Of a DNA stretch of 64,000 bases, positions 52,702 to 60,787 are shown in pieces (positions within the stretch are counted from its first letter, which is position 1; each line of letters opens with the position of its first letter). A model generated the notes under the pieces. The model was not told the DNA's origin. It did no database searches and was given only the letters and a program-made list of their open reading frames with translations. Location of the stretch: the NCBI GenBank assembly GCA_024234855.1, contig JACKNN010000007.1, positions 62,001 through 126,000 on the forward strand. The letters are read 5' to 3'. The position numbers and the translations under genes are program-made. Source of the DNA: Pseudomonadales bacterium (GTDB taxonomy: Bacteria > Pseudomonadota > Gammaproteobacteria > Pseudomonadales > Halieaceae).

Positions 52702-55359
52702 ATGCGCGACGCCAAACCCGGAGCTATCTACCTCAAGGATTACCAGCCACCGGCCTACCGGGTGGAACGCACCGAACTGCACTTTGACCTGCACGAGGAC
52801 TGTGCCCTGGTCGATGCGCGCCTGCACCTGCGCCGCAATGACTACGCCGCGCCCACCGACCGGCTGCAATTGCACGGCGCGGGGCTGGAGTTGCTGGCCA
52901 TCGCACTCGACGGCGAAGCGCTCCCGGCGGCGCGCTACAGCCTTACTGACGAGGGCCTGGAAATTGCCGATGTGCCCGCCAGCTTCGTGCTGGAATGCAC
53001 AACCCGGCTGCGGCCCCAGGACAACACCGCGCTGGAGGGCCTGTACAAGTCCCATTCGATGTTCTGCACCCAGTGCGAGGCCCACGGCTTTCGCAAGATC
53101 ACCTATTATCCCGACCGGCCCGACGTGATGTCGGTGTTCACCGTCAGCATCGAGGCGGACAAGGCGCGCTACCCGGTGCTGCTGAGCAACGGCAACCTCA
53201 CCGTCGCGCAGGATGTGGCCGATGGCCGCCACCGCGCCAGCTGGCACGATCCCTATCCCAAGCCCGCCTACCTGTTCGCCCTGGTCGCCGGCGACCTGCG
53301 TTTTATCGAGGACAGTTTCCGCACCTGCGGTGGTCGCGCTGTCTGCCTGCGTATTTACGTCGAGGAAAAAGACCTGGGCAAGTGCGACCACGCCATGCGC
53401 TCGCTCAAGCATGCCATGCGCTGGGACGAGGACGTCTACGGCCGGGAGTACGACCTGGAGATTTTCAATATCGTCGCGGTGGACGATTTCAATATGGGGG
53501 CGATGGAAAACAAGAGCCTCAATATCTTCAACAGCTCCTGCGTATTGTGCAGCCCCCAGACCACCACCGACCGGGGTTTCCAGACCGTCGAATCGATTGT
53601 TGCCCACGAGTATTTCCACAACTGGAGCGGCAACCGCGTCACCTGCCGCGACTGGTTCCAGCTCAGCCTGAAAGAGGGTTTTACCGTTTTTCGCGACGCG
53701 GCGTTTTCCGCCGACATGGGCTCGCCCACGGTCAAGCGGGTGGAGGATGTAAGCCTGTTGCGCACCGCGCAGTTTGCCGAGGACGCCGGCCCCATGGCGC
53801 ACCCGGTGCGGCCCGAGGCGGTGATCGAGATCAACAACTTCTACACCCTGACGGTGTATGAAAAAGGCGCCGAAGTGGTGCGCATGATCCACACCCTGCT
53901 GGGTGCGGAGGCGTTTCGCCGGGGCGCGGATTTGTATTTTGAGCGCCACGACGGCCAGGCCGTTACCTGCGAGGATTTCGTGCGCGCCATGGAAGACGCC
54001 AGCGGCGTCGACCTGACCCGGTTCCGTCGCTGGTATGCCCAGGCGGGCACGCCGCTGCTGCGGGTGCGCGACGAGTACGATGCCGTCGCCGGGCGCTACA
54101 CCCTGCACGTCGAGCAGTCCTGCCCGCCGACGCCGGGCCAGCCGCAAAAAGAGCCCTTCGTGATACCGCTGGCCATGGGCCTGCTGGGCGAGGCCGGCAA
54201 CCTGCCGCTGGCCCTCGCCGGCGGCCCCGGCCCCGAGAGCGCGGACAACACCCACCACGTGCTGCTGGTGGACCAGCCGCGCCAGAGTTTCGTGTTCGAG
54301 CAGGTGCGGGAGCGGCCGGTGCCGTCGCTGCTGCGCGGGTTCTCCGCGCCGGTGCGGCTGGAATACGATTTCAGCAAGCCCGACCTGTGCGCCCTGATGA
54401 GCCGGGACGCTGACGGCTTCGTGCGCTGGGACGCGGCCCAGGCCCTGGCCACCCGGGTGATCCACGAGGTGGAGCAGCAGCTCCGGCACAGTGCCCCGGT
54501 CGTGATCGAGCCGCTGCTGGTGGAGGCCTGTCGCGGCCTGCTGGCGGATGCCTCCCTGGACCCCGCCATGGTCGCCGCCATGCTGACGCTGCCGACCGAG
54601 GACTACCTGGCGGAACTGGCCAGCCACACCGGCGGCGCCGACGTCGACACCATTCACAACGCGCGCTGGGCGGTGCAGGCCGAACTCGCCCGGGCCTGCC
54701 AGGCGGAACTGCTCGACGCCTACCAGCGCCTGGCCAGTGACCGGCCCTATGAACCCGCCGCCGACCAGGTCGCGGCGCGCAGCCTGCGCAATACCTGCCT
54801 GGACTACCTGTGCTGCGCCTTTGAACTGCAACCGGGACTGGCCCTGCGCCAGTTCGAGGCAGCCGCCAACATGACCGACCGGCTGGCGGCGCTGCGGGCC
54901 ATCGTGTTCTACGGCGTCGCGGCGGAGCGCGAACAGGTGCTGGCGCAGTTCCACCGGGACTGGCACCACGACACGCTGGTGATGAACCAGTGGTTCGCGG
55001 TGCAGGCGGCGATGCCGCTGGGCGATACCCTGGCCCGGGTGCAGGCGCTGTTGTTACACCCGGCGTTCGATGTGCGCAATCCCAACAAGGTGCGTTCACT
55101 GGTCGGTGTTTTCGCCAGCCAGAACCCGGTGCAGTTTCACCGCATCGACGGCGCGGGTTACCGCTTCCTCGCCGACAGGGTAGTGCAGCTCAACCAGGCC
55201 AACCCGCAACTGGCCTCGCGCCTGCTCACCCCCCTGACCAGGTGGCGCAACTACACCGGCCGGGCCGAGCTGATGTGCGCCCAGCTGGAGCGCCTGGCGG
55301 CGCTACCGGAGTTGTCGCCGGATGTGTTCGAACTGGTGAGCAAGTCGCTGCAGCGTTAG
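52702..55359 (+). CDS. pepN: Aminopeptidase N
   Basis: An 885-residue M1-family zinc aminopeptidase that removes N-terminal residues from peptides in the cytoplasm. The exopeptidase motif GAMEN (MGAMENKSLN near residue 268) and the zinc site HExxH (VAHEYFHNW with the third ligand in LKEGFTVFRDA) are intact. The full C-terminal helical domain is present and the length is that of E. coli PepN-type enzymes. Downstream the composition changes abruptly to a region of broken genes. Confidence 0.96.
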   Translation: MRDAKPGAIYLKDYQPPAYRVERTELHFDLHEDCALVDARLHLRRNDYAAPTDRLQLHGAGLELLAIALDGEALPAARYSLTDEGLEIADVPASFVLECTTRLRPQDNTALEGLYKSHSMFCTQCEAHGFRKITYYPDRPDVMSVFTVSIEADKARYPVLLSNGNLTVAQDVADGRHRASWHDPYPKPAYLFALVAGDLRFIEDSFRTCGGRAVCLRIYVEEKDLGKCDHAMRSLKHAMRWDEDVYGREYDLEIFNIVAVDDFNMGAMENKSLNIFNSSCVLCSPQTTTDRGFQTVESIVAHEYFHNWSGNRVTCRDWFQLSLKEGFTVFRDAAFSADMGSPTVKRVEDVSLLRTAQFAEDAGPMAHPVRPEAVIEINNFYTLTVYEKGAEVVRMIHTLLGAEAFRRGADLYFERHDGQAVTCEDFVRAMEDASGVDLTRFRRWYAQAGTPLLRVRDEYDAVAGRYTLHVEQSCPPTPGQPQKEPFVIPLAMGLLGEAGNLPLALAGGPGPESADNTHHVLLVDQPRQSFVFEQVRERPVPSLLRGFSAPVRLEYDFSKPDLCALMSRDADGFVRWDAAQALATRVIHEVEQQLRHSAPVVIEPLLVEACRGLLADASLDPAMVAAMLTLPTEDYLAELASHTGGADVDTIHNARWAVQAELARACQAELLDAYQRLASDRPYEPAADQVAARSLRNTCLDYLCCAFELQPGLALRQFEAAANMTDRLAALRAIVFYGVAAEREQVLAQFHRDWHHDTLVMNQWFAVQAAMPLGDTLARVQALLLHPAFDVRNPNKVRSLVGVFASQNPVQFHRIDGAGYRFLADRVVQLNQANPQLASRLLTPLTRWRNYTGRAELMCAQLERLAALPELSPDVFELVSKSLQR

Positions 55360-55391
55360 CACCGCGGCCGCCTGAGCCGGCCGACGCGTCG

Positions 55392-55580
55392 CGCTACAAA
55401 GCGGGGCTTATCGATGGCGGGTATGCCATCCCTGCCGGGCCCGCCCTGGTCGATTTCATTCGCCGGAATCAGACCGTTTTCCAGGTCGAAGCCATTATCA
55501 AAAGACGGCGGCTCCCCGGCAAGGGCGCAGGCGCCGACTGAAACCAGGAAGGAAAGGGTAATTGTGAGAAATCTCTTCAA
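55392..55580 (-). pseudogene. 5' fragment of a DUF3179-family gene
   Basis: An N-terminal remnant of about 63 codons. TTG at 55578-55580 is preceded by AAGGAG at 8 bases, then a signal peptide with a lipobox-like VSVGAC, then ENGLIPANEIDQGGPGRDGI and PAIDKPRFV, which is the start of DUF3179 proteins. After about PRFVA the sequence is that downstream of pepN and the frame stops at 55356. The remaining 250-odd residues of the family are absent, so it is truncated at its 3' end. Its TTG overlaps the stop of the pseudogene upstream. Confidence 0.7.
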
Positions 55581-55920
55581 GGCTGTTCTCCTTTGCGTTG
55601 CTGTTCTTCGACACACGCATGGTCTTCCTCACGGTCGATCCGCTCGATAGCAGCCTGCATCAGCTCTCGGAATTCAGGGCGCCAATCGGTTTCGGCCTGG
55701 TCAAGCCATTCGCGGATCCCCCGCGAGCGAAGCGACTTCTCAAGAAGATGTACCGTCCCAGCTTACTCGTCGGGGTCGTGGTTAAACAGAAGATATCGAA
55801 GATACATTGTTTGTGACTGCTGAAACAGGATACGGAGTAAAAGATCGAACTTCAGGCGATCTTCCGGATCAAGGTTCAAAAAACTCTGAGTGCCACGAAT
55901 CTGCAGATCCAGGAGACACA
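55577..55920 (-). pseudogene. Remnant of a small membrane-protein gene, stop codon inside
   Basis: On the minus strand one reading frame is coding-like over about 110 codons but carries a TAA at 55763-55765. The part before the stop reads LNLDPEDRLKFDLLL onward to FNHDPDE, and the part after reads HLLEKSLRSRGIREWLD through FRELMQAAIERID. The pattern resembles the C-terminal half of the small membrane protein at 56721 (VRWVLARMRVFENAHYQY and HWEW). Its N-terminal transmembrane part is missing; the frame meets unrelated sequence near 55920. The stop overlaps the DUF3179 TTG (TTGA). Confidence 0.55.
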
Positions 55921-56067
55921 CGGGGCATGTCTGCTATTGCGCAAGAGTCAGGCTTAGGGCGGGAGAGTCTATATAAGGCATTTGCTCCCGGGGCAAAACC
56001 AAGATATGAAACAGTACAAAAAGTTCTTCATTCTCTTGGTGTAAAAATCAATGTGTCAGCCGCGTAA
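55921..56067 (+). pseudogene. 3' fragment of a putative addiction-module antidote gene
   Basis: From about 55921 the frame reads RGMSAIAQESGLGRESLY and continues to LHSLGVKINVSAA, the C-terminal HTH of the putative addiction module antidote family (usually about 95-100 residues). Only around 48 residues are present; what lies upstream is the minus-strand pseudogene. The stop TAA is also the first part of attC 1. An internal ATG at 55927 could start a 46-residue peptide, but there is no ribosome site. Confidence 0.65.
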
Positions 56068-56134
56068 CAAGTCAAGGCTGGTACACAGCACCGCCGCTTC
56101 GCGTCGGCACTGTGCTCCAGCTCGAAGCGTTAAC
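56065..56134 (+). repeat. attC-like recombination site 1
   Basis: TAACAAG (56065-56071) to GCGTTAACT (56128-56136) enclose a long imperfect hairpin: GCTGGTACACAGCACCGCCGC pairs with GCGTCGGCACTGTGCTCCAGC across a 3-base loop, apart from a few unpaired bases. The TAAC-AA and GTTA ends and the extrahelical bases fit integron attC sites. Confidence 0.75.
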
Positions 56135-56177
56135 TGCCCAGATTGTCCCAAGCCCCTGATTTGGGTAAGCTTCCCGG

Positions 56178-56414
56178 ATGCCCACAATATTCCGAGTTGG
56201 CCCCTATAGATTCTTTTTCTACAGCAACGAGGAAGGAGAGCCGCCGCACGTGCATATTCAGCGGGATCGAATGCTGGCGAAATTTTGGTTGAATCCACCA
56301 ATTCTTGCCAGTTCAACACGTTTCTCACCTCAAGAGCTTCGAAAGCTTGAGGTTCTGGTGAACGAAAATTGTACTACGCTTCTGGAGGCTTGGAATGGGT
56401 ACTTTGGCAGTTGA
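56178..56414 (+). CDS. DUF4160 protein
   Basis: A 78-residue DUF4160-family protein: MPTIFRVGPYRFFFYSNEEG, EPPHVHIQRD and a LRKLEVLVNENCTTLLEAW end. The family occurs next to DUF2442 and is suspected to form toxin-antitoxin-like pairs; this is not proven. It overlaps the DUF2442 gene by 20 bp. Together the two form a cassette between attC 1 and attC 2. Confidence 0.85.
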   Translation: MPTIFRVGPYRFFFYSNEEGEPPHVHIQRDRMLAKFWLNPPILASSTRFSPQELRKLEVLVNENCTTLLEAWNGYFGS

Positions 56415-56640
56415 ACTCCACCCCTTAGCTCACAATGTTAGTTTTACTGAAGATACCTTGAACGTCGATCTCTTGGATGGGCGTACGATCTCAGTGCCAA
56501 TCGCATGGTTTCCTACGCTTTCAAGAGCAACGCAATCCCAAAGGGAAGCCTGGGAGCTTCTAGGAGACGGAGAAGGCATTCACTGGCCTGAAATCGACGA
56601 GGACTTGAGCGTTGCGGGCCTTTTGGTCGGTACTAGGTAG
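56395..56640 (+). CDS. DUF2442 protein
   Basis: An 81-residue DUF2442-family protein: VSFTEDTLNVDLLDGRTISV, PIAWFPTLSRAT, WELLGDGEGIHWPEIDEDLS. It overlaps DUF4160 by 20 bp in another frame. The pair is common in integron cassette arrays and mobile regions. Function unknown, possibly the antitoxin or a DNA-binding partner. Confidence 0.87.
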   Translation: MGTLAVELHPLAHNVSFTEDTLNVDLLDGRTISVPIAWFPTLSRATQSQREAWELLGDGEGIHWPEIDEDLSVAGLLVGTR

Positions 56641-56646
56641 CAGCAG

Positions 56647-56703
56647 TTAACAAGCACGTGAAATGTGACGCGCTTACCGCGCGGCCTTTACGTAGGCGTT
56701 ATG
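56647..56703 (+). repeat. attC-like recombination site 2
   Basis: TTAACAAGCACGT (56647 on) and ACGTAGGCGTTATG (56690-56703) flank an imperfect hairpin in which GACGCGC faces GCGCGGC and ACGT/ACGT close the ends. It has the TAACAA...GCGTTA layout of an attC site and lies just upstream of the small membrane-protein gene. Confidence 0.65.
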
Positions 56704-56708
56704 TGTCC

Positions 56709-57021
56709 AGGAGAGTAAAGATGAACTGGGAAGCTATCGGCGCTATCGCTGAGATGCTTGGGGCGGTGACGGTGATCGCTTCAATCTTCTACCTCGCTCT
56801 TCAGGTCAAGCACGCCAATTACGTACGCTGGGTACTTGCGAGAATGAGAGTATTCGAGAATGCACACTACCAGTACCGACATGGACTGCTCGAAGAGGAT
56901 GAATGGACCGGGTATGCGGGTGTTATATTCGGAATTGCTGGTCCCGACTCTTACGCTGGCCGCCACTGGGAGTGGGCAGCAAAAACGTATTCACCGAGTT
57001 TCGTGGCGGAAGTAGAGAGGC
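56709..57021 (+). repeat. 313-bp direct repeat, copy 1
   Basis: AGGAGAGTAAAGATG at the left edge through GTAGAGAGGC at the right edge is repeated at 57965-58277 with an offset of 1,256 bp. I find no mismatch over the repeat. It contains the ribosome site and the first 100 codons of the membrane-protein gene. Confidence 0.9.
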
Positions 57022-57098
57022 TCGGGAATGTAGTTGCGTCAATCACGAAGGCTCCATCCCAGCAACTTGTCGTGGATATAGTAACAACGGAACGATAG
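56721..57098 (+). CDS. Small membrane protein, copy 1 (probably shortened)
   Basis: A 125-residue protein. The N-terminal 30 residues form one membrane helix (AEMLGAVTVIASIFYLALQV), followed by a soluble part with FENAHYQYRHGLLEEDEW and HWEWAAKTYSPSFVAEVE. The family is widespread as integron or island cargo and is usually about 160-180 residues; here the junction LALQVKHAN/YVRWVLARM looks like an internal in-frame deletion of the linker. GGAG precedes the start by 7 bases. Function unknown. Confidence 0.7.
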   Translation: MNWEAIGAIAEMLGAVTVIASIFYLALQVKHANYVRWVLARMRVFENAHYQYRHGLLEEDEWTGYAGVIFGIAGPDSYAGRHWEWAAKTYSPSFVAEVERLGNVVASITKAPSQQLVVDIVTTER

Positions 57099-57275
57099 GG
57101 TATGGTCGTTCCTGGCACGTAGGCGATGAGGCTGTGGACGACCGTTAACGACTCTTAAGGTGCGTTACCAGTGAAACCCGAATTCCGTTTTTCAATAAAC
57201 TTAGTCTCTATATTTAGCTGTTACATGTCCTTTTAAGGTGTTGCATGGATACCGTGAATCCGTTATTCTCGGCTT

Positions 57276-57566
57276 ATGATTATATCGTTCGGCGACCGAG
57301 GCACATCTGACCTGTTTCACGGTATTTCCAGTCGCTATGCTCGAAAACTTCCAAGCCAGATACATGAGCTCGCGCTATACAAGCTCGATGTTCTGAATGC
57401 GGCGCAAGTTCTCGAGGACCTTCGCTCCCCTCCGGGCAATAGGCTTGAGCCATTGCGGGGTGAACTTAAGGGTTTCTATAGCATTCGTGTCAACTCTCAG
57501 TGGCGCATAATTTTTCGCTGGGCCGCGAATAGCGCAACTGATGTTCAGGTCGTGGACTATCATTAA
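57276..57566 (+). CDS. higB: HigB-type RelE-superfamily toxin
   Basis: A 96-residue HigB/RelE-fold mRNA interferase, which cleaves mRNA on the ribosome. The core IHELALYKLDVLNAAQVLEDL, PPGNRLEPLRGELKG and YSIRVNSQWRIIFRW is complete. It comes first, with the antitoxin 17 bp downstream, as is usual for higBA. Confidence 0.92.
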   Translation: MIISFGDRGTSDLFHGISSRYARKLPSQIHELALYKLDVLNAAQVLEDLRSPPGNRLEPLRGELKGFYSIRVNSQWRIIFRWAANSATDVQVVDYH

Positions 57567-57583
57567 CAGTATGGAGGTACTAC

Positions 57584-57874
57584 ATGATTCCTAGCAATAG
57601 AATCGCAACGCATCCAGGGGTCATTTTGCTCAAAGAGTTTCTGGAGCCTTTGGAGCTAACACAAAAAGCACTTGCTACCCATGTCGGCATTCCTGTGCAG
57701 CGTGTTAATGAGATTGTTCGTGGCAAACGCGGTGTTACACCAGAAACAGCGTGGCTTCTTTCTGAGGCACTACGTACAACACCTGAATTTTGGCTCAATC
57801 TTCAGTCCGCTCACGAGCTCTCCGCTAATCGTCCGGATCACCACGTCGAACCATTGGTCGCGGCGAGCATGTAA
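57584..57874 (+). CDS. higA: HigA-type antitoxin
   Basis: A 96-residue HigA antitoxin with an XRE-like HTH: HPGVILLKEFLEPLELTQKA, ATHVGIPVQRVNEIVRGKR, ETAWLLSEALRTTPEFWLNL. GGAG lies upstream of the ATG. It binds HigB and represses its own operon. Its TAA stop is the start of attC 3, as in integron gene cassettes. Confidence 0.93.
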   Translation: MIPSNRIATHPGVILLKEFLEPLELTQKALATHVGIPVQRVNEIVRGKRGVTPETAWLLSEALRTTPEFWLNLQSAHELSANRPDHHVEPLVAASM

Positions 57875-57924
57875 CAAGGCCATGTTGCGGACAACTTGCA
57901 GTTGCCGCAAATGGCGGCGTTATG
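57872..57924 (+). repeat. attC-like recombination site 3
   Basis: TAACAAGG (57872) to GGCGTTATG (57916-57924). CCATgTTGCGGaCAACT and AGTTGCCGCAAATGG pair fully across a TGC loop, leaving only the g and the a unpaired, the extrahelical bases typical of attC. This is the clearest of the three sites. Confidence 0.82.
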
Positions 57925-57964
57925 TGTCCAGGAGAGTAATTGCGTGGCAATAATAAATAATAAT

Positions 57965-58277
57965 AGGAGAGTAAAGATGAACTGGGAAGCTATCGGCGCT
58001 ATCGCTGAGATGCTTGGGGCGGTGACGGTGATCGCTTCAATCTTCTACCTCGCTCTTCAGGTCAAGCACGCCAATTACGTACGCTGGGTACTTGCGAGAA
58101 TGAGAGTATTCGAGAATGCACACTACCAGTACCGACATGGACTGCTCGAAGAGGATGAATGGACCGGGTATGCGGGTGTTATATTCGGAATTGCTGGTCC
58201 CGACTCTTACGCTGGCCGCCACTGGGAGTGGGCAGCAAAAACGTATTCACCGAGTTTCGTGGCGGAAGTAGAGAGGC
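57965..58277 (+). repeat. 313-bp direct repeat, copy 2
   Basis: Identical to 56709-57021. The 24 bases ggcgttatgtgtcc plus aggagagtaa before copy 1 (56695-56718) also occur at 57916-57939, but here 25 bases (57940-57964, with AAT repeats) are inserted before AGGAGAGTAAAG recurs. Confidence 0.9.
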
Positions 58278-58339
58278 GAATGGAAGGGTCACCGTTCCTC
58301 CAGATTAAGCCTTCAATATCGCGTGATTTACAAAATTGA
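57977..58339 (+). CDS. Small membrane protein, copy 2 with foreign 3' end
   Basis: A 120-residue frame. The first 100 residues are identical to copy 1; after VAEVER it reads RMEGSPFLQIKPSISRDLQN, which is an out-of-frame reading of a RelE toxin fragment. Copy 2 is therefore a chimera made by recombination at 58277. Translation is possible from the same ribosome site, but function is doubtful. Confidence 0.6.
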   Translation: MNWEAIGAIAEMLGAVTVIASIFYLALQVKHANYVRWVLARMRVFENAHYQYRHGLLEEDEWTGYAGVIFGIAGPDSYAGRHWEWAAKTYSPSFVAEVERRMEGSPFLQIKPSISRDLQN

Positions 58340-58400
58340 TCGTGAGAATGTCTATGTTCAGGTTGAGAAAGTGACTCCACATGATTACAGGAGAAACTAA
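58277..58400 (+). pseudogene. 3' fragment of a RelE-type toxin gene
   Basis: In the second frame the sequence reads EWKGHRSSRLSLQYRVIYKI then DRENVYVQVEKVTPHDYRRN and a stop at 58398-58400. This is the C-terminal third of RelE/YafQ-like mRNA interferases. The N-terminal part is absent and replaced by the membrane-protein repeat. Confidence 0.7.
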
Positions 58401-58401
58401 T

Positions 58402-58455
58402 ATGAAAGATTATCGTAAAGCAAAAAAGACGATGGCCGTCATTGTGAATAACAGG
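58402..58455 (+). pseudogene. 5' fragment of a partner antitoxin gene
   Basis: ATG at 58402, with AGGAG at 58389-58393 inside the toxin fragment, starts MKDYRKAKKTMAVIVNN. It lies one base after the toxin stop, where the antitoxin is expected in a toxin-first pair. After about 17 codons it meets the norZ downstream hairpin and reads into unrelated sequence. Confidence 0.5.
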
Positions 58456-58478
58456 AGGCCTCCCGGCAGAGGCCCCCT
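58453..58478 (-). terminator. Hairpin downstream of norZ
   Basis: AGGAGGCCTC-ccggca-GAGGCCCCCT forms a 10-bp stem with one mismatch and a 6-base loop, 12 bp after the norZ stop. On the minus strand it is followed by GTTATTCAC, a weak T-rich tail. Confidence 0.6.
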
Positions 58479-58489
58479 GCAGCTGCGAC

Positions 58490-60787
58490 TCAGGGTTCAG
58501 ATCTTGCCAGAGCGGGCTCCGGCATACCCGGGGATGTCGCTCGCCCGGGCGCCGTGGTGCGCAGGCCGATAACCACCTGCAACGCTACCGCCAGAGCGCC
58601 AATGATAAATACCACATCGCCGAAAGTGCGGACCCAGCGCAGGGTTTGCAGCAGTTCCTGCTGCATAAAACTCTCGCTACGGGCATACCACAGCCCCTCG
58701 GAGGCGCTGGCCACAAACTGCAGGATGCCGATCGGCAGGAGGCTGGTGAAGATCATCAGCACCAGGCCACCGTTCAACCACCAGAATCCGGTTTTGATAA
58801 GCCGTTCGTTAAACACCAGTTGGGGTCGGATATAACGCAATACCAATAACGTGAACCCCAGTGACAGGAATCCGTAAACGCCGAACAGTGCCGCATGTGC
58901 GTGTACCGGCGTGGTATTCAGGCCCTGGATGTAATAGAGGGAGATGGGCGGATTGATCATGAAGCCGAACACGCCCGCGCCCAGCATATTCCAGAATGCG
59001 ACCGCCACGAAGAACATCAGGGGCCACTTCAGTTTGACCATCCATTGCGCCCGGCTGCGCAGGTGCCAGTGCTCCCAGGCCTCATAGCCGAGAACCACCA
59101 GCGGCACCACTTCGAGCGCGCTGAAGGTGGCGCCCACCGCCATCACGGGTGTCGTAGTGCCGGCAAAATACATGTGATGGAAGGTGCCGGGGATTCCTCC
59201 CAACATGAACAGCGAGGCGGAGGCCAGGCTGGCCGCTGTTGCCATCCGTTTGGACACCAGGCCCATGCTGCAGAAGATGAAGGCGATGGCCGTGGTGGCG
59301 AACACCTCGAAAAAGCCCTCCACCCACAGATGTACCACCCACCAGCGCCAGTACTCCATGATGGACAGGTTAGTGCGCTCGCCGTAAAAGAAGCCCGCGC
59401 CATAAAACAGGCCGATGGCCACAACGGATGCTGTCAGCAGCGCCAGCAGGTTTTTATCACCGCCGGGTTGGCGCAGCGCGGGCACCATGCCCCGCAGCAT
59501 CAGCACCAGCCAAAACGCGATGCCGCTGAATTTGCCGATTTGCCAGAGGCGTCCCAGGTCAACGTATTCATAGCCCTGGTGGCCCAGCCAGAAGTTAAGC
59601 TCGGGTGGCATCAATTGCGCAATCGCCAGGTAGTTGCCTACGAAGGATCCAACCACCACGACCACCAGTGCCCAGAACAGAATGTCCACCCCCAGCTTCT
59701 GGTAGGCGGGGTCTTTCCCGCCGTTGATTATCGGCGTGAGAAACAGCCCGGCAGCGAGAAAGCCGGTCGCGATCCAGAACAGGGCGGATTGGATATGCCA
59801 GGTGCGGGTCAGGGCGTACGGAAACCACTGGGAAACGTCTACCCCATAGAACTCCTGGCCCTCGACCGTGTAGTGCGCGGTAAAGCCGCCGATAAATACC
59901 TGAAAGATAAACAGCGCCACCACCAGGAAGAGATACTTGCCCAGTGCCCGCTGGGACGGCGTCAGCTTGACCAGCGTCAGCGGATCTCGTGCCGGTGCAA
60001 CCGGTTCCTCGTCGTCTTCCCTGCGCAGAAACGCCCACGCCCAGATCAGCCCACCAACCCCGGCGATCAGCAGCACAATACTGGCTATCGACCAGACGAT
60101 ATTCTCTGCGGTGGGCTTATTGTCGATCAGTGGTTCATGCGGCCAGTTGTTGGTGTAGGTCGCAACGCCCCCGGGCCGCTCCGTGGCGGCCGCCCAGGCC
60201 GTCCAGAAAAAGAATTCAGTCAGGCGTTCCCGCCGCTGCGCATCCGGCAGGGTATCCTCCTTCATCGCGTAGCTTACCCGGGTATCCCGCAGCGCGGCGT
60301 CGTCACTGAACAGTGCGCTGTAATAGGCCGCTGTCTGTTCTATCGCAGCCTGCCGGCGCGCGGAAATGTGCAGGGTGTCGCTGGCCCTGTCGAAACTATT
60401 GGTGCGGTAGGCCTGTTTCAGGTCAAACTGAAGCACATGCTTTTCCGCGGCGGTCAGATTCGCATAATCGGTGTCATACACCTCCTCCGCCGCCAGCGCC
60501 AACCAGGCGAGCAGTTCACGGTGCAGCCAGTCTGCGGTCCAGTCCGGTGCCTGGTAGGCGCCGTGCCCCCAGATTGATCCCAGCTGCATACCGCCGACAG
60601 ACTGCCAGGCCGTTTGGCCGTCGAGAATGCTGTCGCGGGTCATAATGACCTCGCCGGCTTCGTTCTGGACTACCCCCGGGATCGGTGGCGCCGCACGATA
60701 GATCTCTTTGCCGAAATAACCCAGAAAGCCAAAGGTTATCCCCAGCGTGGCGATTAACAGCCACCACAGTTTGCGGTACTCGGCCAT
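58490..60787 (-). CDS. norZ: Quinol-dependent nitric oxide reductase
   Basis: A 765-residue single-subunit NO reductase that reduces 2 NO to N2O with electrons from quinol. The N-terminal extension (about 230 residues including a periplasmic domain with GGMQLGSIWGHGAYQAPDW) replaces the cytochrome c subunit and marks the qNOR type; a NorB-like core with about 12 helices follows. Haem and Fe_B histidines are in TRTWHIQSALFW, VVHLWVEGFFEVF, GTFHHMYFAG and HAHAALFGVYG. AAGGAG lies 7 bases before the ATG. NsrR-like sites are upstream. It stands alone next to the cassette array. Confidence 0.96.
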   Translation of the reverse strand: MAEYRKLWWLLIATLGITFGFLGYFGKEIYRAAPPIPGVVQNEAGEVIMTRDSILDGQTAWQSVGGMQLGSIWGHGAYQAPDWTADWLHRELLAWLALAAEEVYDTDYANLTAAEKHVLQFDLKQAYRTNSFDRASDTLHISARRQAAIEQTAAYYSALFSDDAALRDTRVSYAMKEDTLPDAQRRERLTEFFFWTAWAAATERPGGVATYTNNWPHEPLIDNKPTAENIVWSIASIVLLIAGVGGLIWAWAFLRREDDEEPVAPARDPLTLVKLTPSQRALGKYLFLVVALFIFQVFIGGFTAHYTVEGQEFYGVDVSQWFPYALTRTWHIQSALFWIATGFLAAGLFLTPIINGGKDPAYQKLGVDILFWALVVVVVGSFVGNYLAIAQLMPPELNFWLGHQGYEYVDLGRLWQIGKFSGIAFWLVLMLRGMVPALRQPGGDKNLLALLTASVVAIGLFYGAGFFYGERTNLSIMEYWRWWVVHLWVEGFFEVFATTAIAFIFCSMGLVSKRMATAASLASASLFMLGGIPGTFHHMYFAGTTTPVMAVGATFSALEVVPLVVLGYEAWEHWHLRSRAQWMVKLKWPLMFFVAVAFWNMLGAGVFGFMINPPISLYYIQGLNTTPVHAHAALFGVYGFLSLGFTLLVLRYIRPQLVFNERLIKTGFWWLNGGLVLMIFTSLLPIGILQFVASASEGLWYARSESFMQQELLQTLRWVRTFGDVVFIIGALAVALQVVIGLRTTAPGRATSPGMPEPALARSEP

